Assembly (NCBI GenBank): GCA_026874595.1
Contig: CM049310.1
Location: 53,879,058-53,943,057, forward strand
Length of the DNA: 64,000 nucleotides
Source: Sipunculus nudus
Taxonomy: Eukaryota; Annelida; Sipuncula; Golfingiida; Sipunculidae
Direction of reading: 5' to 3'
This document shows, piece by piece, positions 12,669 through 24,079 of the stretch (within the stretch, counting starts at the first letter, position 1; every line of letters starts with the position of its first letter). The notes below the pieces were generated by a model that was given only the letters and a program-made list of their open reading frames with translations, did not search any database and was not told where the DNA came from. The translations under genes and the position numbers were made by a program.

Positions 12669-13171
12669 AAAGCCCAAAACACACTAACGCGCGCGTCACG
12701 CGCGCGTCAAGCGTCAGCTATCGCTCCTGGAGCGATTTTTGACGCGTGACGCGCGCTAGCCGCGTGGGGATACCTGATAATGACATAACTAAATAGAGGT
12801 TTTCCTCCCCAGCACTCAAATTCTATATAAAACTGCGGGTGAAACGTTTGTTATAATTCACTGAACTATAATATTTTATTTGTATCTGGATAGAAAACAT
12901 GAAACAAATCAACACAAATATATAAATATTGCTCAGAATAGTGACTGAGTTCTGTCATATTTATAACAGGTCACAAAAGATAATCCAACGCTGAATATCC
13001 ATATTACTATTTTTACAAAGATAAACAAAACAAAAAAATATAGTAGGTGCTTGGTTAATACCTTCCAATCTGACGCGTGTCGTGCACGTTGTAGCCGCGT
13101 TAGTGTGTTTTGAAATTGTCGCGTGGCGCACGCGGGACGCTTGACGCGCACGTTAGTCTGTTTTGGGCTTT
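12669..13171. mobile_element. ~503 bp MITE with GC-rich terminal inverted repeats
   Basis: The left end is AAAGCCCAAAACACACTAAC followed by GCGCGCGTCACGCGCG. The reverse complement of the right end is AAAGCCCAAAACAGACTAAC followed by GTGCGCGTCAAGCGTCC. Both termini are packed with TGACGCG/GACGCGCG motifs in direct and inverted orientation (left subterminal block 12690-12766, right 13071-13155). The left block also has the hairpin ATCGCTCC/GGAGCGAT. The ~300 bp interior is strongly A+T-rich. Clustered subterminal motifs resemble transposase binding arrays. The superfamily is unknown and no clean target duplication was seen. Confidence 0.7.
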
Positions 13172-16100
13172 TTTCATATGTCCATTTGTAATGTACAAGT
13201 AACAATAACCAGACAAACTGTTGTACTATAAATGGCGTATTAGTTAAATGCAGCAGAACTGCAGATTTACCTGCAAATTTATATTTCATTTATTATTGCA
13301 TATCATTATCAATATTATCATGCAAAACAAATTCTTAAAAAATTAAAGCCAGAACTTGATACCCACTACCACCAGTTATCAGGACATTACAAAGAACAAT
13401 GTGACCATATTATGTTAGAACTTATGAAGTTTTACTGAAATTATGAAATGTCCGTTACTTCACTTTTTAATGTATGGATTATTAAAATAATTTTCTTGCC
13501 TGGCTGTATCAAATGTCCTATGCAAAAGTTGTCAAAAGTTGCGTTTTGGCATTCTGCGTTCTCGTTACAAAACATGTTATGATCACATTGACTATTTATA
13601 TTGTAAGATGTTTACAATGCGGTTGAACGAATATGAAAATAACTGTGTACATATACTCAGCAAGAAAGTAATAAGATATTTGACGATACGTGCGTTTGAA
13701 AGGTGTCACTCGTCCACCAATAGGTGGCGTTGAAAAGGGGTATTTTCAAAACTAAAGCCGTACTATGCTAAAACAGCGTTACTGCAACAGACTTAATTCT
13801 CGGGCTTGCCTAAGTCGGGTTTTCTGGGCCTATCTCCCATAGGGGGCTTAAAGGGCCCAATCACCTATCTTACCTTTTTAAACTAAAGGTAATCCGTTGG
13901 AGGTTTTATACATATAGGCCAGAAAACGTGCATACCACTGCACAGAGGCAGCTTGTTCAGTTTATATCAACATCTTTATAATTTGTTGGGGCCCTCCAAA
14001 ATAATCAAAACAAAATTCAACAAGGGCATCTGGCAGCAAGTCAGATAAGCCAAAGCTTTGCAAATGGCATTTTGCAACAAGTGACCTTTCTACCTCCGTA
14101 TACATGTATATGCAACCTAGCACCTTAGGTTACATGTTTTTGCCATTTGTAAATATAAGGCCTACTCTGTTTACAAACATGTTTTTCGATAAACAAATTC
14201 ATACATCATTCACGAAGGCCTTATAAGAACTTTTCACAACAAAAATTAACATTAGATAATTAACATATACAGAGGAAGCCAGAAATCACATAATTTTGAT
14301 TTCAAAAGGTAGGTGAAATGGCACCGTTAAGTCATTTACATTGTTTTTGCACCTACAAACACAACGAACAACAACAATGGCCCCCATTCTGTACGTGGAT
14401 TTACTGACACCTAAGTCCTTTCAGGGAAACGGCACGTGGTGTGACGTCATTGTCCTCTGTGATATGTGTGACCAGTAAGAGTTAAAAGCGGGCTTTTCAA
14501 TCTGCCTTTTAAACATTTGTTTAAATTTTTATCGAAATCAGAATGATATCATTTTTTTATTTCACCAAATAGCACATGTAGGCCTTTAAAAGTATCAGTA
14601 GCGAAATTGGGAAGAGGTGATGATATTTTAAGTTTTTTTACCTACTACCACCTACGCCACTTATCAATAGACTTGTCTCTGCTCCATTAAGAACCTGCTG
14701 CAATATATCTCATTATAAATGGAGACGTTTTTAACGTGGATATTTTCCCGGCTATAAACTAGTCACATATTTATATCTAGTCCTCTGAATCATTCTGGCT
14801 GCTAAAAGATAATACTATTTTCCAATAACAGTAAATCAACAGACTGAGTCCATAACAATTGAATAGCAAAAATTATAATTTCTCGTATATTTGCATTCCA
14901 GAATTTTGGCCACGTGTTTATCTAGCCCCCTCACTGACTGGAATTACGAAGCGCCAAATCAGCGGTCTGAAATCAGAGAGTCTCCGACCAGCACCAGAGT
15001 CCCTTAAGGTTTTGTATGGAGGGCCAAAAACTACCGTACTATACGGCTTGACATATTGCAAATATGCTTGTGTACTTTCTAACAACACTTACCAAGCGCG
15101 AGAAAAATACGTTAAACTCAGCGTATCGGTAAATCCCTGTGGATATCTGTTTTATTTCTGTCCGCATGAACACAAGTATGTCTTGTAGGCGAAACTGCAA
15201 TTGACTTGTTACCATAGAGATTGATCTACAATTTGGTTTGTATATATTCTTTGTTAGCCTAGTGATAAGCTGAGCAGATGTTTAGTGCGGCATTGAGGCA
15301 ACAGGCTGGATTGCCGTTGCAGAACGTTCCCCGTATAACGTGTTTAACAACTCAAGTACAGGCTTATCAGCCTACCGAGTCCCGTATTCACGGCTGGGAA
15401 TTTCAACGGGAATTATTAGAGTTAGTTGCTGTCTTCGTAGAAATAATAATAATCAGTGACATCTTGTGTCAATCTAGAAAAGCGTTACAGAAAAATAAAA
15501 TTTTGTAAATTTCACATGCTAGTGATAATAAATAAAAACATCAGTTTATTTTCTGAGGTTTGCTAAAATGATGTAAGCATTAGAGTCATGCAGTAATAGA
15601 CGACTGCGCTGCAAACCGGTAAAAGCAAGTTCATTACATTAAAAAAATTCTGATACCCGCTCCATTTAAATTAACTGACAGTTTGATGACCATAAAACCT
15701 TCGTTCTCATATTGTACTGAACATGTGCCATGCCAATACTTCGGCAAGCAGACAGCTAAACAAACACGGAAAATACCGTGTTGTTTGTAGGAGACATATG
15801 GGTATTAATAACACGCTGTGTTTTCAAACTTGCAATAAAATTGAATAAAAGTGCATCTATTATGTACTTACAGTTCAACCACATTTATCATAAGAAAACA
15901 GATGACCAAGTTTTCAATGTCTGTGTTTACATACATGCTTTATCTGAAAAGGCGGGGGAAATATCACAAATGCAAGGCTCATTTGTCATACGCTGTTTCT
16001 ATACTATGAAGACTCCCGATAAGTCAGATGCAATAAGAATTTTTGCAGGGCTTTGAAATCAGAGCGCATCCGGCAAAGCATAAAAGACAACGTTTGCTAA

Positions 16101-19100
16101 GAGCTGGTTGACTCGGGGATAAACACAGTGATATATTCTTTTTGACAGATTCATATTTACAATTCTGGTTTCCATTATCTAAGTTTCCAACCAATTTCCC
16201 ACAGGCGCAGTGTCTGAATAATCTGACTATCTCGGTTAAGACCAGAATGCCTAGTATGTTGTGTTTATTTGCAAATGTGGTATACGATTGCTTTGCAAAA
16301 AGATTAGAATACACAATTTACAAAACCGGTCTTAGGATTAACGCTTTAGATGGAACATTTATCAATGTTTTTGAAATCCATGGTACTTTTCTTAAGGTTA
16401 ATAAGATAGCCGAAATGTCCAAGCGACATGTTTAGAAACGTCGTTACGATTTCCTAGTTGATTCGGTGGCAACCCTTTTTATCAGCACAGAACTTGCGAG
16501 ACTTAAAAATGATATAATGCCACCAAAAGCGGAATGGCAGAAATAAAACAGGCCGATTCATGTATATTGGTTTGACATAAATTTGCAACAAAACTTGTAA
16601 AAACAATCTACTTACAGAATTTAAGCTGATGGATACGTTCAATAACTCTTCAATGTTTGGACAAAACCTGTGGCTTTTGAGCCATTTGTGCACAGTAAAA
16701 TCGCACATTTCTGTGTCAACCAGGCCAAGATCGTTGGCATAGTGAGTCTTAATTCAACATGGTCATTGAAGGATTATGGATGGTTTTGCCGGGACAGCAC
16801 CCAGCGTTTACTCTTTTGTCTTTTTAGATGTACCCAATTACATGGACGTTTAATCCCCACACGTCTTCGATAATTTCTTTGGATTAAAGCATTATGGGAT
16901 GTAAATGATGGATGCGGCCGCGGACTGCGGGGTGACTGCTTGAGAAGAAAAGATGCAATAATTACTGAAGCAGAACAAAGAGGGTTGCTTTCTGGCACAC
17001 CAGAGAGCTCACAGCGGCATCCTAGGTCCCGTTATTCTTTCAAAGGTATCGTCTTTCTAGCAAGACAAACAATAGTCATAAATTTCTGAGTAATTTCACG
17101 GAATGGCTGGCTTAGCTATGTTCCGGGATCTGCAGTTCTCCCTCGTGTGCTCTGCCGGCTGTTTGTCCGGCCAGGCGGGCATGAGTGACGTCATGTCAGC
17201 TCAGTCTGAGCACGCGCGTACGTTATTTACAATCGTATAATTAGCTTGTCTTAAAGACGGCAGTAAAGAAACAGCCCGTGCGCCATAAACCATGGGTAAA
17301 AGCCGCATCGACGGGGTCGGACCTTACATTCATACTGCCAATGTTTCTCAAATTATTGAGCCCTGTGGGGTTGTTTGGAAATTGGTTCTCCATAAAATTG
17401 TCACCGAAGTTTTGGATCGACAGTATATTGCGACAGCTTCAGTCATACATTATATTTCCTCCTCGATTTTCCAAATGTTATAAAGATTATGTTTTAGATA
17501 CAGGTATGTTGCAATTTTTCTATACCTGGTCATTTTGACTTTAATGTTATTACATCATTTATTATAACAAATTATGGCAATGCTGCCCCTGTAGGGAAAA
17601 GGCAGAATGGAAACTCAATGAAAAGATAGTAATTTTGAAGCGCCCTTTCATTCCCTTTTGTATAGGTAACAGGAGCATATTATCATTTTGTTAACAAGCG
17701 TCTCAGATGATTACAGCAGCACGGTCATGTCCCTAATGTATGACTATTACTACTACCATTGCCACTAATACGTATAATAATAATAATAATATAAAAAATC
17801 ATAAATATGAAATAATCCTACTATAATTTGAGGATTTTGGGCGCTGTCGAAAATAAACGTTATTCCGCACTCAACTTTACCAATATACGTAGATTTTTTT
17901 TATAAGCTGTCTTCGGAGTACCTTTTGTGGCTTCACCGCTCGCCGACAAGTTCCCCCCCCCCCCCCCCATTTCTCGAAGTCGCTCATAGGGGCTGCCGCT
18001 GTGTGTCCATACTAAAGCCCCGCAGGTGGCATGTCGGAATTATTTGTATACCGCTTGTTATAAAAATGTATTGAATGTTTGTGTTTAATACATACAATGT
18101 CTATGAATTATTACGTTCATGCATATGTTTTTTTATCCTAGAATCTATACTGTCTTAACGGGTTCCTTATGGACATAATGATGGTTTACATCTAAATATA
18201 ACATGCATTAAGGGTATACTACTGGTCTTACCCTGTGGGAATCTTGTTTCCGACTTGGCAGGAAATAAACCCTGGAAGTTTACACGCAAGATATAAGCAA
18301 TTTCCATGGAAATTATTATCCCCAGGAACATGCACCTAGCCCCGCTAACTCGGAGGGATACAGCTGGGTCTGGTTAACATATGTTTGCCTATATACTACA
18401 CACATACAGTTGGGGTTGACTCTCTGTGAAGTAAACACGCCCAGAAGTCCGCTGACTCTGGAATTCCAAAGGGCCATTATTTGGTCAGTTTGCTTTGGCG
18501 GCTACGATATCTAAATCCACTCAGCTGTTGCGACCATTTACACTAACTACAGCCAAAACTAATTTTACTAGCAGCACGTTAGTGCAATCCGTAGACTGGT
18601 CATTGCCTCCTTAACATTGTTTAATTCCCTTGCTTTCCTCAGCTGGTTAATCTTACTACGGCTATAGCTCGTCAAGTTAGGGCCTTAAAGTTCGGGTAGT
18701 CAGTTCATACGGTTATACGGTTGATTGAAAAAAAACCCACAAACTGCAGATTCATCGCAGTTCTACTTTTTATTCAAGGTCATTATATACATTTTCTTCA
18801 GTTTTTTGGAACCTATCCTGTTAAACCGGCCGTTTATGAATGCCACCAAACATATCCTTGCTGTTATAAAACTTTTATAAATTGAGGAGTATATTAAGAG
18901 ATTAATGTTATATAGATGTATTTGACATATTTAGCCTTGACAAAAGTGGCATAACTATACCACATATTGAATCTCTATCAATCAGTTGTATGTACACAAT
19001 GCGTGATATCAGTATTTTTTTTATTAGCCTGGCTGTTTTGATGGCATACATTACATGCTAATTCCTTTTACCTCCAGAAATGCACAGAATTACGTGTACA

Positions 19101-19320
19101 TGATTGGCTATTGGGCGCGGTCTCAATAAAGTAAGTAAAATCTGGTAAACTCGCAAATGTTCAGTGTGAACAGAAGCCTTCGTCTTGAATTGTGACAAAT
19201 TTTAACTGTAAAGTTTGTCCGTTGAGACAACTATATTCCCGGGCGGCTTGAGAATCCCTAACTCAGTGGTGCATGGAAGGGTGAAACTGTGCATGGATCC
19301 TGCTTAAGTTACTCATATAG
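13172..19320. other. Long noncoding stretch, one C16 tract
   Basis: Six kilobases without a supported gene. Frames near 14859-15188, 15778-16056, 16142-16435 and 17278-17538 have no recognisable domain. A run of 16 C lies at 17953-17968. (TAA)n-like text lies near 17775-17790. Nothing else structured was seen. Confidence 0.5.
17953..17968 (+). repeat. C16 homopolymer
   Basis: Sixteen consecutive C (G on the minus strand). Such tracts recur through the window, also at 21707, 22976 and, as G, at 22929, 31064, 45684 and 53725. Confidence 0.95.
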
Positions 19321-19324
19321 AAAA

Positions 19325-20310
19325 ACAAATATATAGACAGATAGAAAGTTTTATTCAGACAATCAGCATATACATACTAGTAAGCAAATACAATATGTTT
19401 TACATATATCCCGACATGCACCTAGGATAGAACTAAAAAGTTTAAAAGAAACTTTTAGTTTTAAAGAAACATAGTGGTCCATAAAGCTGCCAAGATGATA
19501 TGCAAGGAGCAAATTAAATATTTAAATAATAAATATTCCATAACTGTAGATCATACAATTTTACCCTTGACTTGATAGGTACCTAAAGAATGCATGGATA
19601 ATTGAATCATATCACAATTGTTGTCATATAATATGATAAACAAAATTATAGTAAATTTATAAAATTAATATATACTTATAAACTGAGTAGTTATTTAATA
19701 AATGACTAGAAGAAATCATCACCATTTACAATACAAAATCTCCAATATGACAATTTGACTAGTGATCACATTGACTACAATTATATTAGATTAAACTATT
19801 AAAAAATATTATATTAAAAGAAGTTGTATAAATACTTAGAAATACATTTAGAAATACACAGTGTATGAATTAAAAATAAAAACTAGTACTGACTAGAACA
19901 ACAGTTATCACAGTATAACAAAATCTCCATTATGACAATTTGACTTCACTGACCACAATAATAATAAGATTATCTAGTTAAAAAATGAAATATTTAAAAG
20001 AAGTTGAGCAAAATACTCAGAAATACATTCAAAAGTACGCGAGAATATGACGTAAAATTATGGAAAAACTTAATACTATCAACCAGTCTAAAAGTAATAA
20101 ACTGTGAAAACATTGATATTATGACTAATTTCTGAGTATTAGAAAGTACATATAAAACCCTCAACGTGATAAATAAATAATAAAAAACCTTGACAGATAG
20201 ACATAGCCATATAACTTGTCATTATAAAGTTAAAAAAAACACATATTCACCGTTTTCTTTTGCCTGAATATTACTCATCAGGTATCGTTTTCTTACAACT
20301 TGCAAATATT
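19325..20310 (-). mobile_element. LINE 3' region (probable 3' UTR) with a ~184 bp internal duplication
   Basis: Read on the minus strand this follows directly after the RT C-terminal remnant at 20311-20541. It ends near an AATAAA (19350-19355, seen as TTTATT on plus). It is very A+T-rich. A block containing AAATCTCCA.TATGACAATT then TTTAAAAGAAGTTG and AGAAATACATT occurs at about 19736-19860 and again at 19920-20040, a diverged tandem duplication. The assignment as LINE 3' UTR is inferred from the neighbouring coding remnant. Confidence 0.5.
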
Positions 20311-20541
20311 TCATAATAAAATACCTGTGAATAAGAAAGTCTGACTATCTGCTGCATCAACTCTAGGTAATTTTAATGCATATTGTGACCATCTTGTTGT
20401 ATACGTATGTGATAATTTCATATTATCAATTGATCTTGGAGATATAATGGTACATGTCCATAATAAAATGTTATACATGTTATTTGATTTCGACTGAGTG
20501 ACCCGATTTTCCACATTTAACCACCCGAAAAAACTCATCAA
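20311..20541 (-). pseudogene. Decayed LINE reverse transcriptase, C-terminal region
   Basis: The 76-residue minus-strand frame matches the conserved tail that follows the polymerase domain in many non-LTR retrotransposons. A GWLNVENRV block (the usual W-x-x-V-x-x-R-V helix) is followed by HTYTTR, then LKLPRVDAADS and TFLFTGILL. At the point where the family normally has LWN, the frame has a stop (TGA in place of TGG) followed by Asn. No polymerase motifs remain upstream, so this is a 5'-truncated, inactive copy. The clade (CR1/L2/Rex-like or similar) cannot be assigned from the tail alone. Confidence 0.65.
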
Positions 20542-22129
20542 ATCCTACATGTGACCTTCTGTCCTTATTCAAAACAAATCATTTTGTTTTGGCATATCTG
20601 TAATTTCTTTTTTAAAATATATGTCAGTGATGCATACCAGCTGCTGCATGCATAATCAATATACTTTTGACTACTTTTTAATCAATGAGCAACATGGGTT
20701 ACGACAGAAAGTAGAATGTTACAGATAATAATACACGTTTTCAGTCCGTGTTGTTGCATTATTGAATGCACAGCACATCAGCGCCAATCTACATGCACTA
20801 GTGATATACTCATAACTTCGACATGCGACTTGTGACATCTGGGTTTTATTGTTTACTCAGAATGGTAGCCCCATGAGTGGTTTCGAGAAACAAGGAAATA
20901 TAAACCTGTCAGGGTTCGATAAGGGCGCGGGGATGCGACACGAAAGTACCCCGAGGACAGCGTCAAGGCAAGAATCTCTGCGAAGCGAGTTTAAGGTTGC
21001 AAGGGGACAGGTATCGGCACTTGTTTAGAGCAGAAAAACGCTCTAATACTATTACCAGATCCTCAAATTACAGCAAGATGAGGAAACTGGTGTTGTTATA
21101 TACGGAAAAAAATATTTTGAGTGTAAGAAATATCAACATGCTATCGATAAATGAACGTTTAACGATATGAACCTTTATCCGTATAGCAATCCCTATACAA
21201 GATATCCTCGCCTGTCATATATTTTATGTAATTGACAAAGCGGCTACTGAGAACGTACAGTGGTGGCAGTAAATGCATTACATACAAAATGTACAAATAC
21301 ATCCCGTCTCCAAGGAAACCCGCAGTTGAAAGTGTGAAAGTCCATAAAACTCAATACCAGAAAGTCTACACGGTGGAGTGGTGACAGTGTCAATACCAGG
21401 TCTGCCTATATCCTCAACGTTATTTGACACCTTAGTCATTTTGCTTAAGTGCTGTGTCTGGGACATTGAGACAGACCGGAGAAAAGTTGTTAGGACCTCA
21501 TGCATCAAGGTACTCCGGAGTGACGTGGTCACGTGATCGATGTTGGCCGTATGCCGGACCAACAACACTGAATAGATGAAGATGTATACGCTTCCGACTT
21601 GTAACTCCGGGCTATAACCTGAGATATATAGCTGCAAATAAGTTTATTGGTGCTCTCATTGAATTAGGCTTCTTATATTGGACGCATATATAGATTACTG
21701 ACGGGACCCCCCCCCCCCCGGACTGTCGGTGCCGTAGAGCTGTATAGGAACCAGATAAATGTGCCGGCCATTACACAGGTTCTATGGTAAGATGTTCTGA
21801 GGGGGTCCTCATTTCCGTATGTCACGTGTCATAACCCTCCGGGAACTTTCACAAATTGCCAAGTGGCTCTCGTGACATTCTAGTCTCGTACTACATATAA
21901 ATAGGGACCGCACTATAATGAGTCGCCCAAAATGGCCTCCTGCATGTCCAAATTGACCAAAGTCTTGAGGGTTTTCTCACTTGATTTGAAACCTCCCAAA
22001 TATTTATCACATTTTTCTTCATTATATGGTCTATATAGTGGTCTATGAAGGTGTTATTTTAATACTTATTCCAATTTAGAATAGAAATTTTTTTCTTTGA
22101 CTATTATTTACTTTACTCATCTTCTACCT

Positions 22130-22131
<2 letters not shown>
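20542..22131. other. Noncoding stretch
   Basis: No supported gene. A C13 tract lies at 21707-21719. The 119-codon frame at 21278-21637 (minus) has no recognisable domain. The sequence at 20870-21000 is more complex and G+C-richer, but I recognise nothing in it. Confidence 0.45.

Positions 22132-22185
<54 letters not shown>
22132..22185. repeat. (TA)n microsatellite
   Basis: Pure AT run of about 54 bp. Confidence 0.97.
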
Positions 22186-22190
<5 letters not shown>

Positions 22191-22235
22191 TGATTTGAGA
22201 AGCTTGGAAATTTGCCACAGGTAGCTTAAATAATC

Positions 22236-22490
22236 TTTTTCTAAAATGTTGTCTGGGTGAACTATTGCCTGGAGGGGAAAATTCAAAGGGAGAGGAAAAA
22301 AAGTTATATTCTAAAAACGTTGTCTAGGTGAACTATTCCTTGGATAATAAATTTAAAGGGAGAGGAAAGTTTCACTGATGTAAAAAAATCTCTGTATTTT
22401 AGTTGAAAGGAAATATTTGAGAAGCAGAAGAACGCTAAACCTAAAAAAATCTTTTTCCAAGAACGTTGTCAAGGTGAACTGTATGAGCAG
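22236..22490 (+). repeat. Short diverged tandem repeat, ~77 bp spacing, then a third copy
   Basis: The phrase GTTGTCTAGGTGAACTATT.C (variants) followed by AAATTYAAAGGGAGAGGAAA begins near 22249 and 22321. The first half, ACGTTGTCAAGGTGAACTGT, returns near 22462. Each copy is preceded by TAAA.AAATCTTTTTCTAA-like text. Low coding potential. Confidence 0.6.
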
Positions 22491-22928
22491 GAAACATACA
22501 CAAGCCAGAACATATATGTATATGTGCTGAAAAGGTGGAGTGATAAACTCCATCCTGTTCTGATTATAAATGACTATTTATTTATTCATAAAGTGTTTTA
22601 ATGGTTGATGAGAATGGACCTTGTTTCAGAAGGGGACATGCCCACTCAAATTTTCCTTTCAAGGGATAGATCGGTCAACCAGTCTGTAGTTTCTTCATAA
22701 TTTTCTTAATTATCTTTCAATTATGTATCCAATCAATATAACAATTAAGGATATGGCATGCTTCAATGGCCTAATATAGACTGAATTATCATATATGTTG
22801 GGCAATAGAATACCTTTGAATATTCAAATCAAATGTGAATAATGTTTATAAAGAGTATTGAAAATTGAGCAAAACTTTTTTCTTTTTCCAAATATATATA
22901 CAATGTATTTCGTATTATGTGAGTATGT

Positions 22929-22991
22929 GGGGGGGGGGGGGGGAGAGAAGAACAGTTTGCCCGAACGCCTGTGGACCCCCCCCCCCCCCCC
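22929..22991. repeat. G15 tract and C16 tract 32 bp apart
   Basis: Fifteen G (22929-22943) and sixteen C (22976-22991) face each other across a 32 bp loop, so one strand can form a long G:C hairpin. The G strand also has quadruplex potential. The region is prone to polymerase slippage and the exact lengths may be sequencing artefacts. Confidence 0.85.
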
Positions 22992-24023
22992 TTCCCATTT
23001 TAACGCAAACAAGACCCATACTCTAAGCAGTTATTTTAAAATACATAGCATTCGGGTGGTCATAAGTAAGATAGAAAGATCATTTTTAAACATAACATCA
23101 TAACAACGTCAGATAAAATCTACTGTAGAAAAAAGGCTCCATGGGCAACCAGCAATCAGACGGTTGATTAGATTTACCGCTATCCTGTTATTGAAAAAAG
23201 ACACCAATTTTTGACGCGAGTTATCGAAGGAATCATTTTTTTAATCGGATAATGATGGACTGCAGCCGCAGTATTCTGATCTTCCGAACTGGCGAGAGAT
23301 TAAGAAAAACCTGCCCGCTGAAGCGTGCTAACGCGGCCAAATCGAAACAGGAACAGAAAGCTACGTATTCATTTCATGCTTGACAAGGTTACGTTCTCTC
23401 CGATGGTGGGGTTTCGATTGAGAGCACTGATTAATAGTAAATTGATTCAACATTTCCGGGACATCGGCAATATCAGGCCATCCTAGATTTTATCAAGGGG
23501 TGCATAAACTACGTCTGAACTCCGGCTAACAACCAAAGCATCCCGGGCGGCTCTCCCGAAAGATGCCATCCTGAATACTCGTGGATTCACCCCGGTCTCT
23601 CACAAAATAATCCTGAATTGGTCGAGGACTTTCAAAGTTGAAACATATGTCCAACATATGACCAACCCTATCCGCTGTTATGGGGGTCTGTTAAGATCTC
23701 GAAAATGAAAAGTCATACTAAACTACTGGTACTATTTACTTTACCTGTTTTTATGTGCTACATATTTTCAAATATTCGGGGATTGACACAGTAAAAACCC
23801 TGATGGAATGAAGTGCAGATAATAATATGGTACTCTCACCATACATATATCATAATTTTTTTCATGCACTGAGAGAGATCAAGGTCCAATATGAATACTA
23901 GTATATCTAGTGTTACATTTGCACAAGCTCCAAGAGGTCTCCGTTCTCTACAGTCCACAATATTGGCAATTAAAGATTTAACAATAACTCATGTAATACA
24001 TGGCCGCAATGTAAAACGAACCA

Positions 24024-24027
<4 letters not shown>
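22992..24027. other. Noncoding stretch
   Basis: No gene or repeat recognised. Confidence 0.5.

Positions 24028-24078
<51 letters not shown>
24028..24078. repeat. (TA)n microsatellite
   Basis: Pure TA run of about 51 bp. Confidence 0.97.

Positions 24079-24079
<1 letters not shown>

Noticed and set aside
12669-13171. piggyBac-type element, because TTAA overlaps the left end
   Set aside because: The right end is followed by TTTTC, not TTAA, so the required TTAA duplication is missing.
20268-20295. CTGATGAG on the minus strand as a possible hammerhead ribozyme core
   Set aside because: The following text folds on itself (CCTGA/TCAGG) and no GAAA core segment lies at the right place. The CTGATGA near 10431 also lacks GAAA.
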